This document shows, in pieces, positions 1 to 6,988 of a stretch of DNA of 49,139 bases. The position numbers and the translations under genes are program-made. Under the pieces are notes generated by a model. It worked only from the letters and a program-made list of their open reading frames with translations, was not told where the DNA came from and did not search any database. The number at the start of each line of letters is the position of its first letter. Position 1 is the stretch's first letter. The stretch comes from Leucobacter komagatae (lineage in GTDB: Bacteria; Actinomycetota; Actinomycetes; Actinomycetales; Microbacteriaceae), in assembly GCF_000834055.1 (NCBI RefSeq), contig NZ_JXSQ01000024.1, forward strand, positions 1-49,139, written 5' to 3'.

Positions 1-1
1 C

Positions 2-85
2 GATCCAGATCCAGACCCAGACCCAGATCCCGATCCAGACCCCGATCCAGACCCGGACCCCGATCCGGACCCGGATCCCGATCCC
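2..85 (+). repeat. Hexanucleotide (Asp-Pro) coding repeat
   Basis: Fourteen tandem copies of a GAY-CCN hexamer encode (DP)14. Codons vary at third positions, so the array is conserved at protein level more than at DNA level. It continues beyond the left edge of the window. Confidence 0.9.
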
Positions 86-220
86 GATTCGGTGACCTCC
101 CCAGACGGAGATCTGGCTGAGAGCGGCAACGGCGGCCCACTGGCGGCGACTCTGCTCATGGCACTACTGCTCGCCGCAGCCGGCGGCGCGCTGGCACTAC
201 GGGCACGACGCACAAGCTAG
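2..220 (+). CDS. C-terminus of a surface-anchored protein (partial)
   Basis: Only the last 72 codons are in the window; the gene starts upstream. The frame opens with 14 consecutive Asp-Pro dipeptides, then a short linker, the pentapeptide LAESG (visible residues 38-42), a hydrophobic stretch (about 47-66) and an Arg-rich tail ending at a TAG stop. Extended DP repeats are typical wall-spanning spacers. The tripartite end (motif, membrane helix, basic tail) is the cell-wall sorting signal of sortase substrates. Actinobacterial class E sortases use LAxTG; here Thr is replaced by Ser, so anchoring by sortase is likely but not certain. The N-terminal function cannot be inferred. It ends before a strong hairpin terminator. 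Confidence 0.8.
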   Translation, partial: DPDPDPDPDPDPDPDPDPDPDPDPDPDPDSVTSPDGDLAESGNGGPLAATLLMALLLAAAGGALALRARRTS

Positions 221-241
221 GGCAGCACCGCACGGTGATAC

Positions 242-290
242 TCGAATGGGCCAGTCCGCCCCCACGGCAGCCTGGCCCATTCGAAGTTTT
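242..290 (+). terminator. Rho-independent-like terminator after the surface protein
   Basis: A perfect 12-bp stem (242-253 with 273-284, core CGAATGGGCCA) has a 19-nt loop and is followed by AGTTTT. It sits between convergent genes, so it may also stop hemQ transcripts from the other strand, though no T-run follows on that side. Confidence 0.75.
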
Positions 291-305
291 CAGGTGGAGT
301 GTGCG

Positions 306-1031
306 CTACGCAGCAGCCCCGAGGACGCGAGCGAGCAGCGCCGCAGGCTCAGCCCGCGGCCCCGTGAAGAACGGGGTCTCCTCGATCACATGGCGGCGCG
401 CATCGGTTGCGCGAAGCTCGCGCATGAGATCAACAATGCGCGTGAGATCTGCCGACTCGAACGCGAGCAACCACTCGTAGTCACCGAGTGCGAATGACGC
501 GACGGTGTTCGCGAGCACGTCTCCGTAGTCGCGCGCTGCAGCGCCGTGCTCCCGAAGCATCTGTGAGCGCTCGTCGTCCGGCAACAAGTACCATTCCTTG
601 CTGCGAACAAACGGGTACACGCAGAGATAATCGCCAGGAGTCTCATCCGCGAGGAACGCCGGAATATGTGAGCGATTGAATTCCGCTGCGCGGTGCACAC
701 CAATGTTCGACCACACCGGCGAGAGCCTGCCCTCCGCACCACTGAGCACGGTCCGGTAGGCGGCCTGCAGCGCCTCCGTGGTGGGCGCGTGCACCCAGAG
801 CAGCACATCAGAGTCCGCCCTGAAGCCGGCAATGTCGTACCAACCGCGCACGGTAAGGCCAGCAATCTCGTCGAGGCCAGTGAGCGTGCGCGCGACCGCG
901 CCGGCGGCGTCGGCCGGCGCCTGAGCGGCGCGCTCCTCACGGAACACGGCGAACATCGTGTAGTTCACCGCCTCATTGATGCTCTCTGCGATGGCGCTGT
1001 GGTCGATGACGGGGCGAACGTTGTCGGTCAT
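306..1031 (-). CDS. hemQ: Coproheme decarboxylase (ChdC/HemQ)
   Basis: This 241-residue protein belongs to the chlorite-dismutase-like HemQ family. HemQ converts Fe-coproporphyrin III to haem b by two peroxide-dependent propionate decarboxylations, the last step of the coproporphyrin-dependent pathway. Visible residues fit the actinobacterial enzyme: His122 (NRSHIPAF), Tyr139 ([10 protein letters not shown]) and His162 (MLREHG). These correspond to the distal His, catalytic Tyr and proximal haem ligand; each is offset by 4 from the numbers I recall for the Corynebacterium diphtheriae protein. The ATG at 1031 follows a good AGGAGG site; the upstream in-frame TTG lies inside that site and is unlikely. 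It lies 11 bp downstream of hemH in the same operon. Confidence 0.95.
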   Translation of the reverse strand: MTDNVRPVIDHSAIAESINEAVNYTMFAVFREERAAQAPADAAGAVARTLTGLDEIAGLTVRGWYDIAGFRADSDVLLWVHAPTTEALQAAYRTVLSGAEGRLSPVWSNIGVHRAAEFNRSHIPAFLADETPGDYLCVYPFVRSKEWYLLPDDERSQMLREHGAAARDYGDVLANTVASFALGDYEWLLAFESADLTRIVDLMRELRATDARRHVIEETPFFTGPRAEPAALLARVLGAAA

Positions 1032-1042
1032 GCTACTCCTCC

Positions 1043-2155
1043 TCAATCCTCGGTCCCGGCGATCACGGGAATTCCCGTGACCTCACCGTGACGCATGCGG
1101 CAGCTCCCTGGCGGAGCGACGTCTGGTAGCGCCGGGAAGGCCCCGACAGTGCGTGCGGGGGCGTCCTCGCCCCGTTCGCGCGCCGCGCGTTCGAGCACGA
1201 GGTCGACGAGGCCGCCAACGAAGCGATCGCGGACACCGACGGTGTCGGCGCGCACAGCGTGCATGCCGAGCTCCTGTGCGGTTTCCAGCGCCTCGGTGTC
1301 GAGATCGAAGGCCACCTCCATGTGGTCCGAGATGAACCCGATGGGCGCGATAACGACCTTCCGAACGCCCGCTGCCGCGAGCTCCTCGAGGTGGTCGTTC
1401 ACGTCGGGCTCGAGCCACGGCGTGCGCGGGTCACCGGAGCGCGAGCAGTACGCGAGCGACGAGTCGAACGTGGGAGCGACGTCGCCTGCGAGCAGCGTAT
1501 TGATGGTCGCGAGCACATCCTCGTGCTGCTCGCGGTACCCCGGGCCGGTCACGGCCGACGCGTCCTGCATCGCATCGGGAATCGAGTGCGTCACGTACAC
1601 GATGTGCGCGCCGGCGAGGCCACCATCGAGTGTCGCCGCCGCCTCCGCGACCGCGTCAGCGTTCGCGAGCACGAAACCGGGATCGTTGAAGAACGGCCGC
1701 ACAATATCAATCTCGGGCGCACCCTCGCCCAGCTCGGCCACGGCAGCGGCAAGGTGCTCGCGGTACTGCCTACTCCCGGAGTATGACGCGTATGCGCTCG
1801 TCACGAGAGCGAGCACACGCTTCGTTCCAAAGGCGGTGGCATCGCGGAGCGCGTCGACCGTGTACGGGTGCCAGTTGCGGTTGCCCCAGATCACGGGGAG
1901 CGTGACGCCCCGGCGCGCGAGCTCCTCCTGCAGCGCAGTCATGAGCTCAAGATTCTGCTCGTTGATGGGGCTTCTCCCACCGAAGTGCCCGTAGTGCTCG
2001 CCCACTTCGACAAGGCGGTCCTCGGGGATGTTCTTCCCGACGGTGACGTTGCGCAAGAAGGGGAGCACATCGTCCGGCCCGTTGGGGCCGCCGAAAGAAC
2101 AGAGAAGCAGGGCATCGTAGGGAGCCGCAAGTGCGGCTGGCAAGATCTCAGTCAC
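1043..2155 (-). CDS. hemH: Coproporphyrin III ferrochelatase (HemH/CpfC)
   Basis: The 370-residue protein inserts Fe2+ into coproporphyrin III, giving the substrate of the neighbouring HemQ. The conserved active-site His190 (THSIPDAM) and Glu280 (SDHMEVAFD) are present, as is the early SFGGP motif. Some actinobacterial ferrochelatases carry a [2Fe-2S] cluster on clustered cysteines; only one Cys (352) occurs in the C-terminal region here, so that cluster is probably absent (inference). The start is a GTG. TAGCGT lies 7 nt upstream, suggesting a leaderless transcript; a GGAG also lies just upstream but too close to act as a normal ribosome site. The gene is divergent from the iron/haem importer. 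Confidence 0.95.
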   Translation of the reverse strand: MTEILPAALAAPYDALLLCSFGGPNGPDDVLPFLRNVTVGKNIPEDRLVEVGEHYGHFGGRSPINEQNLELMTALQEELARRGVTLPVIWGNRNWHPYTVDALRDATAFGTKRVLALVTSAYASYSGSRQYREHLAAAVAELGEGAPEIDIVRPFFNDPGFVLANADAVAEAAATLDGGLAGAHIVYVTHSIPDAMQDASAVTGPGYREQHEDVLATINTLLAGDVAPTFDSSLAYCSRSGDPRTPWLEPDVNDHLEELAAAGVRKVVIAPIGFISDHMEVAFDLDTEALETAQELGMHAVRADTVGVRDRFVGGLVDLVLERAARERGEDAPARTVGAFPALPDVAPPGSCRMRHGEVTGIPVIAGTED

Positions 2156-2162
2156 GCTCCGT

Positions 2163-2168
2163 ACGCTA
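2163..2168 (-). promoter_or_regulatory. Predicted -10 box (leaderless) for hemH
   Basis: The minus strand reads TAGCGT, then 7 nt, then the GTG start of hemH. This TANNNT-N7-start layout recurs at several genes in the window. No convincing -35 hexamer is seen. Confidence 0.45.
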
Positions 2169-2184
2169 TTCGACCGAACCTGAA

Positions 2185-2226
2185 CGTCTGATGTGAAAGG
2201 TCTGACTTATTAGATCTGACCTACAG
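2185..2226. repeat. Three 14-bp-spaced direct repeats in the hemH/importer divergent region
   Basis: GTCTGA (2186-2191), GTCTGA (2200-2205) and ATCTGA (2214-2219) occur at exact 14-bp intervals within the 126-bp divergent promoter region. The first overlaps the expected -35 region of hemH. The array looks like a multi-site operator, perhaps for an iron- or haem-responsive regulator; the regulator is unknown. Confidence 0.45.
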
Positions 2227-2281
2227 TTAGAGTGTATCCGGCGCCACCCGGCGCCCGCACCCCTCTGGCAACAGGAGACCC

Positions 2282-3292
2282 GTGAGCCGCACGCGACACC
2301 CAGTCCGCTGGACTGCGCTCGGCGGAATCCTAGCCCTCGCCGTCGCCGCGCTCGTGTCGCTCATGCTTGGTATCGTACGCCTGAACCCTGCTGAGACGTT
2401 CACCGCACTGTTCACTCCCGAACACGCCGATATCCAGGCTGCGACAGTGATCTGGTCGATCCGCTTGCCGCGAATCGTTGTCGCGGCGCTCGTTGGCGCA
2501 GCCCTCGCGGTCGTCGGTACGGTAATGCAGGCGATTCTCCGCAACCCGCTCGCCGAACCGGGCATCACAGGTGTCTCAGCGGGAGCGGCCGTCGGTGCAG
2601 TGGCCGGCATCACCCTCGGCTTTTCTGGCACCCACCAGTGGGGCATCCCGCTCGCCGCGTTTGCTGGCGCAGCAACGGTCGCGCTCGTCCTCCTCGGGGT
2701 GCTCCGAACGCGGCGCGACCTCGGGCCTGGCACCATCATCCTCGTCGGGGTCTCGATCAGTGCGCTCGCCGGGGCGCTCATCAGCGTCCTCATCGCCAAC
2801 GCGAAAGACGACTCGCTCGTGCGGAGCGCAATGTTTTGGCTCGCCGGCGACCTCGAACTGCGCAGCTGGGATCACGTGCTCCTCGCGACCGGGCCCATCG
2901 TTATCGGCCTCACAATCCTCGCAACACGGGTGCGCGCCCTCGATGCCCTCGCGCTGGGCGAGCAGATAGCCGCGACGTCGGGGGTGAACGTAGCCCGCGA
3001 GCGCACCGTTCTACTGCTCGTCGCCGCGCTCGTCACCGGCGCTGCCGTCGCGGTGAGCGGCATCATCAGTTTCGTCGGCCTCGTTGTGCCCCACTTCCTC
3101 CGGCTACTCGTCGGCGCTTCACACGCTCGGCTCCTCCCCCTCGCCGCGCTTGGCGGGGCGCTGTTCCTCATCGTCGCCGACACGGTCGCAAGGACAGCGT
3201 TCGGCTCCGTTGTCGTGCAGACCGGCGTGGTCGCTGCCCTCGTCGGCGCCCCGGTCTTCCTTGCGCTCCTCCTACAAAGGAGCAGGGCATGA
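2282..3292 (+). CDS. Iron/haem ABC transporter permease (FecCD/HmuU-like)
   Basis: A 336-residue, very hydrophobic protein of the FecCD family (BtuC-type II importer permease). It carries the usual GAALAVVGTVMQ segment near residue 80 and the GLVVPHFLRL segment near 265, which is the cytoplasmic coupling region. It forms the membrane channel with the next gene's ATPase. The GTG start follows AGGAG with 5-nt spacing. The stop overlaps the next start (ATGA), showing translational coupling. The family imports Fe-siderophores, haem or cobalamin. Divergence from hemH-hemQ favours iron or haem, but the substrate cannot be read from the sequence. Confidence 0.88.
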   Translation: MSRTRHPVRWTALGGILALAVAALVSLMLGIVRLNPAETFTALFTPEHADIQAATVIWSIRLPRIVVAALVGAALAVVGTVMQAILRNPLAEPGITGVSAGAAVGAVAGITLGFSGTHQWGIPLAAFAGAATVALVLLGVLRTRRDLGPGTIILVGVSISALAGALISVLIANAKDDSLVRSAMFWLAGDLELRSWDHVLLATGPIVIGLTILATRVRALDALALGEQIAATSGVNVARERTVLLLVAALVTGAAVAVSGIISFVGLVVPHFLRLLVGASHARLLPLAALGGALFLIVADTVARTAFGSVVVQTGVVAALVGAPVFLALLLQRSRA

Positions 3293-4062
3293 TTCCGGCG
3301 CCGGCGTCGCATCGCCAATTGCAGCTCACCGAGTTCGGTGCGATTAGAGGAAACGCCGCGCTGCGGGATCCGCTGTCGCTCACGCTGGAGCCAGGAACAG
3401 TGCTCGGCATCGTCGGCCCGAACGGTGTGGGGAAATCCTCACTGCTCGGGGCTATCGCACAGTCAGGCGTCGCGAGCTTCGGGTCAGCCACATTCGGTGG
3501 CGAGGAACTCGTGAGCGCCCGCGCCCGCAGGCGAGCAGCGCTCGTCTCACTCATGGCGCAGGATCACGGTGCACCGGGCGAACTGCGCGTCCGCGAACTC
3601 GTCGGCGTGGGCGCGTTGGCCTCACGCCGGCCGGATCCAAGCCGCGCAATCGATGCCGCACTCATGCGCGCGGGGATTCCTCACCTCGCCGACCGCCGCT
3701 ACGGGGCGCTCTCGGGGGGCGAGCGCCAACTCGTGCAGCTTGCGCGCGTGCTCGCGCAGGACACTCCGATTGTCGTGCTCGACGAACCGACGAGCGCGCT
3801 CGACCTCGCCCACCAGCGCACCGTCGAGCAGATCATGAGCGGGCTCGGCGCTCGGGGGCGGATCGTCCTCGCGGCGATCCACGATCTCAGCCTCGCACTG
3901 AACACCTGCACTCACCTGCTCCTCCTCGATCCAGGAGGCGCTTCCCACAGCGGCACCCCGCACGAGGTGCTCGGGCCTGACCGAGTGTTTGCCGCGTACG
4001 GTGTCCGCACCACGATCCACACCACCCCGCAGGGTCGCCGCATCCTCGCTGCTGACGACTAG
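3289..4062 (+). CDS. Iron/haem ABC transporter ATP-binding protein (FecE/HmuV-like)
   Basis: The 257-residue ATPase has Walker A GPNGVGKS, a Q-loop Gln in LMAQDHG, signature LSGGERQ, Walker B IVVLDEP and an H-loop His in AIHDL, so it should be active. It powers the permease encoded just upstream. The true start is the ATG at 3289 that overlaps the permease stop; the frame stays open much further upstream, but that part is antisense-like Arg-rich shadow sequence. The binding lipoprotein follows after 37 bp, so the three genes form one importer operon in the order permease, ATPase, binding protein. Confidence 0.9.
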   Translation: MIPAPASHRQLQLTEFGAIRGNAALRDPLSLTLEPGTVLGIVGPNGVGKSSLLGAIAQSGVASFGSATFGGEELVSARARRRAALVSLMAQDHGAPGELRVRELVGVGALASRRPDPSRAIDAALMRAGIPHLADRRYGALSGGERQLVQLARVLAQDTPIVVLDEPTSALDLAHQRTVEQIMSGLGARGRIVLAAIHDLSLALNTCTHLLLLDPGGASHSGTPHEVLGPDRVFAAYGVRTTIHTTPQGRRILAADD

Positions 4063-4099
4063 CCAACGTGGCGCTCATGCGCCAGCGTGAAAGGAAGAG

Positions 4100-5110
4100 A
4101 TGTCCACCTCAAGAACCACGGCCGCAGCGACGCTCGCGGCGCTCTCGCTCATCGCCCTGGCAGGCTGCTCCCCAGCCGCGGACACCCCCGAACCACAAGC
4201 GCCCGCCCCGGCAACTGCGGCCGAATTTCCGCGGACGATCGAGATCCCCGCCGGCGGTGGCGGGCAGGCACACAACCTCACAATCGATGCAGCGCCGCAG
4301 GCAATCGCGGCCCTCGACTACGAGAGTGCCGAAGTGCTCGCCGAACTGGGACTCGCTGACCGGCTCGTGCTCATCCCTGAGGCGGTACTCAACCCGACGC
4401 TCGGCGGGCACGTCGAATCGCTCTCGGGTGTGGCGACGACATTCCCCGTCGCGATGAACCTCGACACCGAGACCGTGATCGCCACCGCACCCGATCTCGT
4501 CGTGATGAGCCCGCGGCACGGCGCAGAGGACTCTATCGGCGCAGTACTCGAGCAAGCGGGCTTGGCCACCCTGCAACTCCCCGATTCATGGACAACCCCC
4601 GAGATGCTCGCGCAGAACGTCGCCCTCATCGGCGAGACAACTGGCACTGAGGATGCCGCGGGCGACCTCATCGAGGAGATGGAAGCAGGCTACGCGGCCG
4701 GAGCGGCCACCACCGCAGGCGCCGACAATGCCGACGCGCCTCGCGTGCTCGTGCTCACCAACCAGGCGGGCAGGCCGTTCGCAACCGCGGGTCACGCATT
4801 CCCGCTGCACCTCCTCAACCTCGCAGGAGCGGTCAGCGTCAGCGATGAGCTCGGCATGCGGGCAACCGGCCCCATCAGTGCGGAACAGATCGTGCAGGCC
4901 AACCCCGACGGGATTGTCCTCGTCGACATGAACGGCTCGGGCGACACGATGTATGCCGAGCTGCTTGAGAACCCCGCCGTTGCGACCGTTCCGGCGGCAT
5001 CGGACGATCGACTCATGCGGGTCACCGGTCGCGACGTGCAGGCCCTCGGGCTCGGCGCCACGGTCTCCGGCCTCGCCTCCCTCACCGAGTGGGTCTCCGA
5101 ACTCGGCTAG
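4100..5110 (+). CDS. Iron/haem-binding lipoprotein of ABC importer (HmuT-like)
   Basis: A 336-residue lipoprotein: a short hydrophobic signal ends in the lipobox LAGC (Cys at about residue 23), followed by a Pro/Ala-rich linker. The mature part has the two-lobed class III binding-protein pattern of the BtuF/HmuT family (for example ALDYESAEVLAELGL and PDLVVMSPRHG). It delivers the iron compound to the permease. The AAGGA ribosome site precedes the ATG at 4100. A His in SPRHGAED could serve as a haem ligand, but I cannot confirm this without alignment. A siderophore or cobalamin substrate is not excluded. Confidence 0.85.
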   Translation: MSTSRTTAAATLAALSLIALAGCSPAADTPEPQAPAPATAAEFPRTIEIPAGGGGQAHNLTIDAAPQAIAALDYESAEVLAELGLADRLVLIPEAVLNPTLGGHVESLSGVATTFPVAMNLDTETVIATAPDLVVMSPRHGAEDSIGAVLEQAGLATLQLPDSWTTPEMLAQNVALIGETTGTEDAAGDLIEEMEAGYAAGAATTAGADNADAPRVLVLTNQAGRPFATAGHAFPLHLLNLAGAVSVSDELGMRATGPISAEQIVQANPDGIVLVDMNGSGDTMYAELLENPAVATVPAASDDRLMRVTGRDVQALGLGATVSGLASLTEWVSELG

Positions 5111-5185
5111 TTCCTACGACGCGTCGAAACACACATCAGGGAGCTACCTGAGCGCACGCGGCTCCCGGAGCTGGCGCGCGCTCGG

Positions 5186-5191
5186 TACACT
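5186..5191 (+). promoter_or_regulatory. Predicted -10 box (leaderless) for the GntR gene at 5198
   Basis: TACACT is followed by 6 nt and the ATG at 5198; there is no Shine-Dalgarno sequence. The layout predicts transcription starting at the A of the start codon. Confidence 0.55.
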
Positions 5192-5197
5192 CAGTGC

Positions 5198-6097
5198 ATG
5201 TCCTCCACTCAGCTCGGTTCGCACAAGGTGCGAGAGGCTCATGTATTTCTCCGCTCACGTATCAGCAGCGGCGAGTGGGCCATTGGCCAGCTCATCCCCA
5301 AAGAGCCAGAACTCATGGACCTCATCGGTGTCGGGCGATCCACTGTGCGAGAGGCCGTTCGGTCGCTCACAACGCTCGGCATGCTCGAACCAGTGCCTGG
5401 CGTTGGCACCTTTGTGCGCGCCCGCACTCCCGTGAGTTCCCTGCTCACAGAGTTCCTCGTTGAGCAGGATCTTGAGGAAGTGCTTATCTACCGCCGGTCG
5501 CTCGAGATCGAGGCCGCGCAGACTGCTGCGGTGAAGCGCAGCGACGAGCAGCTTGCGGCCCTTCGCGCAAGCTACGAGCGCAGCCTCACCTTCGACGAGG
5601 CAACCGAGGGGGCCTCCCCCAACCCCGCGAACTGTGAGCGCTGCAACGACATCGCCCGACCCGACTCGTTTCACCGGCTCATCGTCGAGGCGAGCGGAAG
5701 CAAACTCCTTCTCGACCTCTACACCGGCGTCATGACGGTGCTCGGACGGGCAGTCGCGAGCGGGGTTGTATTCCTCGGCATCTCCTCTGACACCATGCAT
5801 CTCGACCACGGTGCACTCCTCAAGGCGATTGAAGAGCGCGACGTTCGCGACGCGGCCCACTCGATGGCACTGCACGCAGACCGCGACCTCGGGGTCCACG
5901 CAGACATGCTTGATCTCAGCCCGAACACTGAGCGCGCGGAGAGCCTCATTGGCGCAGGCTACGACCCGCAGTCGATCACGGATGAGGCCATCATCTTGGC
6001 CAACATCGCCGACGCTCGAGATGTGGCGGCCGCGGTAGCCAACGCAGCCGAAGCTGACCCCGATGGCGCAGAGACCGCTGGAGCCTCGGGCAACTAG
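5198..6097 (+). CDS. FadR-family GntR transcriptional regulator (FCD domain)
   Basis: This 299-residue regulator has an N-terminal winged helix (about residues 10-75; IPKEPELMDLIGVGRSTVRE and the wing PGVGTFV) and a helical FCD effector domain. The FCD part has candidate metal/ligand residues in DSFHRLIVEAS and DHGALLKAI. FCD-type GntR proteins usually repress catabolic operons and release DNA on binding an organic acid. It is encoded directly upstream of the cupin/kinase/dehydrogenase operon, with 300 bp of repeat-rich DNA and two palindromic sites between, so it is a prime candidate to bind those sites. The acidic Ala-rich tail after about residue 270 looks unstructured. Confidence 0.88.
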   Translation: MSSTQLGSHKVREAHVFLRSRISSGEWAIGQLIPKEPELMDLIGVGRSTVREAVRSLTTLGMLEPVPGVGTFVRARTPVSSLLTEFLVEQDLEEVLIYRRSLEIEAAQTAAVKRSDEQLAALRASYERSLTFDEATEGASPNPANCERCNDIARPDSFHRLIVEASGSKLLLDLYTGVMTVLGRAVASGVVFLGISSDTMHLDHGALLKAIEERDVRDAAHSMALHADRDLGVHADMLDLSPNTERAESLIGAGYDPQSITDEAIILANIADARDVAAAVANAAEADPDGAETAGASGN

Positions 6098-6131
6098 CCG
6101 CCAGCGCACACGGGGCCGCGGTGCGGCGGCT

Positions 6132-6243
6132 CCGCCAAACGGCGACCCCGCCAAGCGGCGACCCTGCCAAGCGTCGACTCTGCGGTGCGGCGGCTCTGCC
6201 AAGCGGCGACGCGGCGACTCTCCGGTGAGGCGACGCGGCGACG
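6132..6243. repeat. 16-bp tandem minisatellite
   Basis: Seven consecutive 16-bp units (6132, 6148, 6164, 6180, 6196, 6212, 6228) fit the pattern CYGCCAAGCGGCGACC; units 1, 2, 3 and 5 are close copies and the others diverged. No frame carries a plausible protein. Confidence 0.75.
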
Positions 6244-6274
6244 CCCGCCGGCCCCGGCGCTGACTTGTCGCCGC

Positions 6275-6302
6275 GTGCGAAGTGCGAAGTGCGACGTGCG
6301 AC
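6275..6302. repeat. 7-bp tandem repeat
   Basis: Four consecutive heptamers GTGCGAM (GTGCGAA twice, GTGCGAC twice) lie immediately before the promoter of the catabolic operon. Confidence 0.75.
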
Positions 6303-6322
6303 GATGTTCCCCCTAGACGCTA

Positions 6323-6336
6323 CTTGTAATAACAGG
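6323..6336. promoter_or_regulatory. Operator-like site 1 (TTGTAATAACA)
   Basis: CTTGTAATAACAGG is an imperfect version of the palindrome found 23 bp downstream. The 11-bp core TTGTAATAACA recurs exactly at 15266-15276, upstream of the ABC importer operon. Its GT-N4-AC core suits a FadR-type GntR protein. Confidence 0.55.
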
Positions 6337-6353
6337 GTAGTCTCTCCTGTAAT
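6324..6353 (+). promoter_or_regulatory. Predicted promoter of the five-gene catabolic operon
   Basis: TTGTAA (6324-6329), an 18-bp spacer and TGTAAT (6348-6353) make a reasonable housekeeping promoter. Both hexamers lie inside operator-like palindromes, so a bound repressor would occlude the promoter. Confidence 0.45.
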
Positions 6354-6359
6354 TACAGG
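6346..6359. promoter_or_regulatory. Operator-like site 2 (perfect palindrome)
   Basis: CCTGTAATTACAGG is a perfect 14-bp palindrome upstream of the cupin gene. A near-identical palindrome, with one base changed, lies between the aldolase and PfkB kinase genes (17083-17096). Confidence 0.65.
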
Positions 6360-6397
6360 CAGCGCGTCCTGCCTTCCAGAGACTCGAGGGAGCCCAC

Positions 6398-6988
6398 ATG
6401 CCCGACTTCCATGCGCTGCCAATACAGCCCCAGGCAATCCAGTTCGACAGTGAGCGCCTCACGCTGACGCCCGAGGGGCCGACGCTGACGCGACGCATGT
6501 CTGATCTCGCTGGCCTCTTCCTCGACGAGGCCGCCCGGTCCGCAGCCGCAGCAAACGAGAACCCCGTCGTCTATACCGTGACGAGCTCACCCGTCCCAGA
6601 GGCAGACCGCGAACTCCCCCAATCGATCACCACGATCATGCCGGGAAACACCAGTGGCGAACTGTGGATGACCAAGGGACATCAACACCCGAACCACCAA
6701 GGCGAAATCTACCTCGCGCTCAGCGGCACTGGCGGGCTCCTGATGTTCGACGGCGAACAGACGTCGTGGATCGAGATGCGCCCCGGCACCATTGGCTACA
6801 TTCCGCCAGGGTGGGCGCACCGGTCAGTGAACACGGGAGACGAGCCCTACGCCTTTCTCGCCGTATACCCTGGCGGTGCTGGCCACGACTACGGTTGGGT
6901 GCTCGAGCACGGAATGGGTAAGCGTGCGTTCCGCGGGCCAGACGGCGCCACCCTGCTCCGACCCTACGCGGAGCAACCCGGCACATGA
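6398..6988 (+). CDS. Cupin-type phosphoglucose-isomerase-like sugar isomerase
   Basis: A 196-residue single-domain cupin of the archaeal-type glucose-6-phosphate isomerase family. The metal-binding set is intact: His95 and His97 (MTKGHQHPN), Glu103 (GEIY) and His141 (GWAHR). The family interconverts aldose and ketose (phosphates) with a divalent metal. In a housekeeping role this would be redundant with a normal Pgi; here it opens a catabolic operon beside an FGGY kinase, so isomerising an unusual aldose or aldose phosphate is more likely (inference). GAGGGAG before the ATG gives a good ribosome site. The stop overlaps the kinase start (ATGA). Confidence 0.85.
   Translation: MPDFHALPIQPQAIQFDSERLTLTPEGPTLTRRMSDLAGLFLDEAARSAAAANENPVVYTVTSSPVPEADRELPQSITTIMPGNTSGELWMTKGHQHPNHQGEIYLALSGTGGLLMFDGEQTSWIEMRPGTIGYIPPGWAHRSVNTGDEPYAFLAVYPGGAGHDYGWVLEHGMGKRAFRGPDGATLLRPYAEQPGT

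Larger units (their letters stand above)
6098..6397. other. 300-bp intergenic region: two minisatellites and an operator-promoter
   Basis: No convincing gene. From left to right it holds a GC-rich 16-bp tandem repeat, a 7-bp repeat, and an AT-richer promoter with two palindromic operator-like sites before the ribosome site of the cupin gene. Each is listed separately. Confidence 0.8.

Noticed and set aside
2638..3288. Long upstream extension of the importer ATPase frame
   Set aside because: It lies in a different frame of the permease gene, is Arg/Pro-rich shadow sequence, and the ATGA overlap at 3289 gives a natural start.
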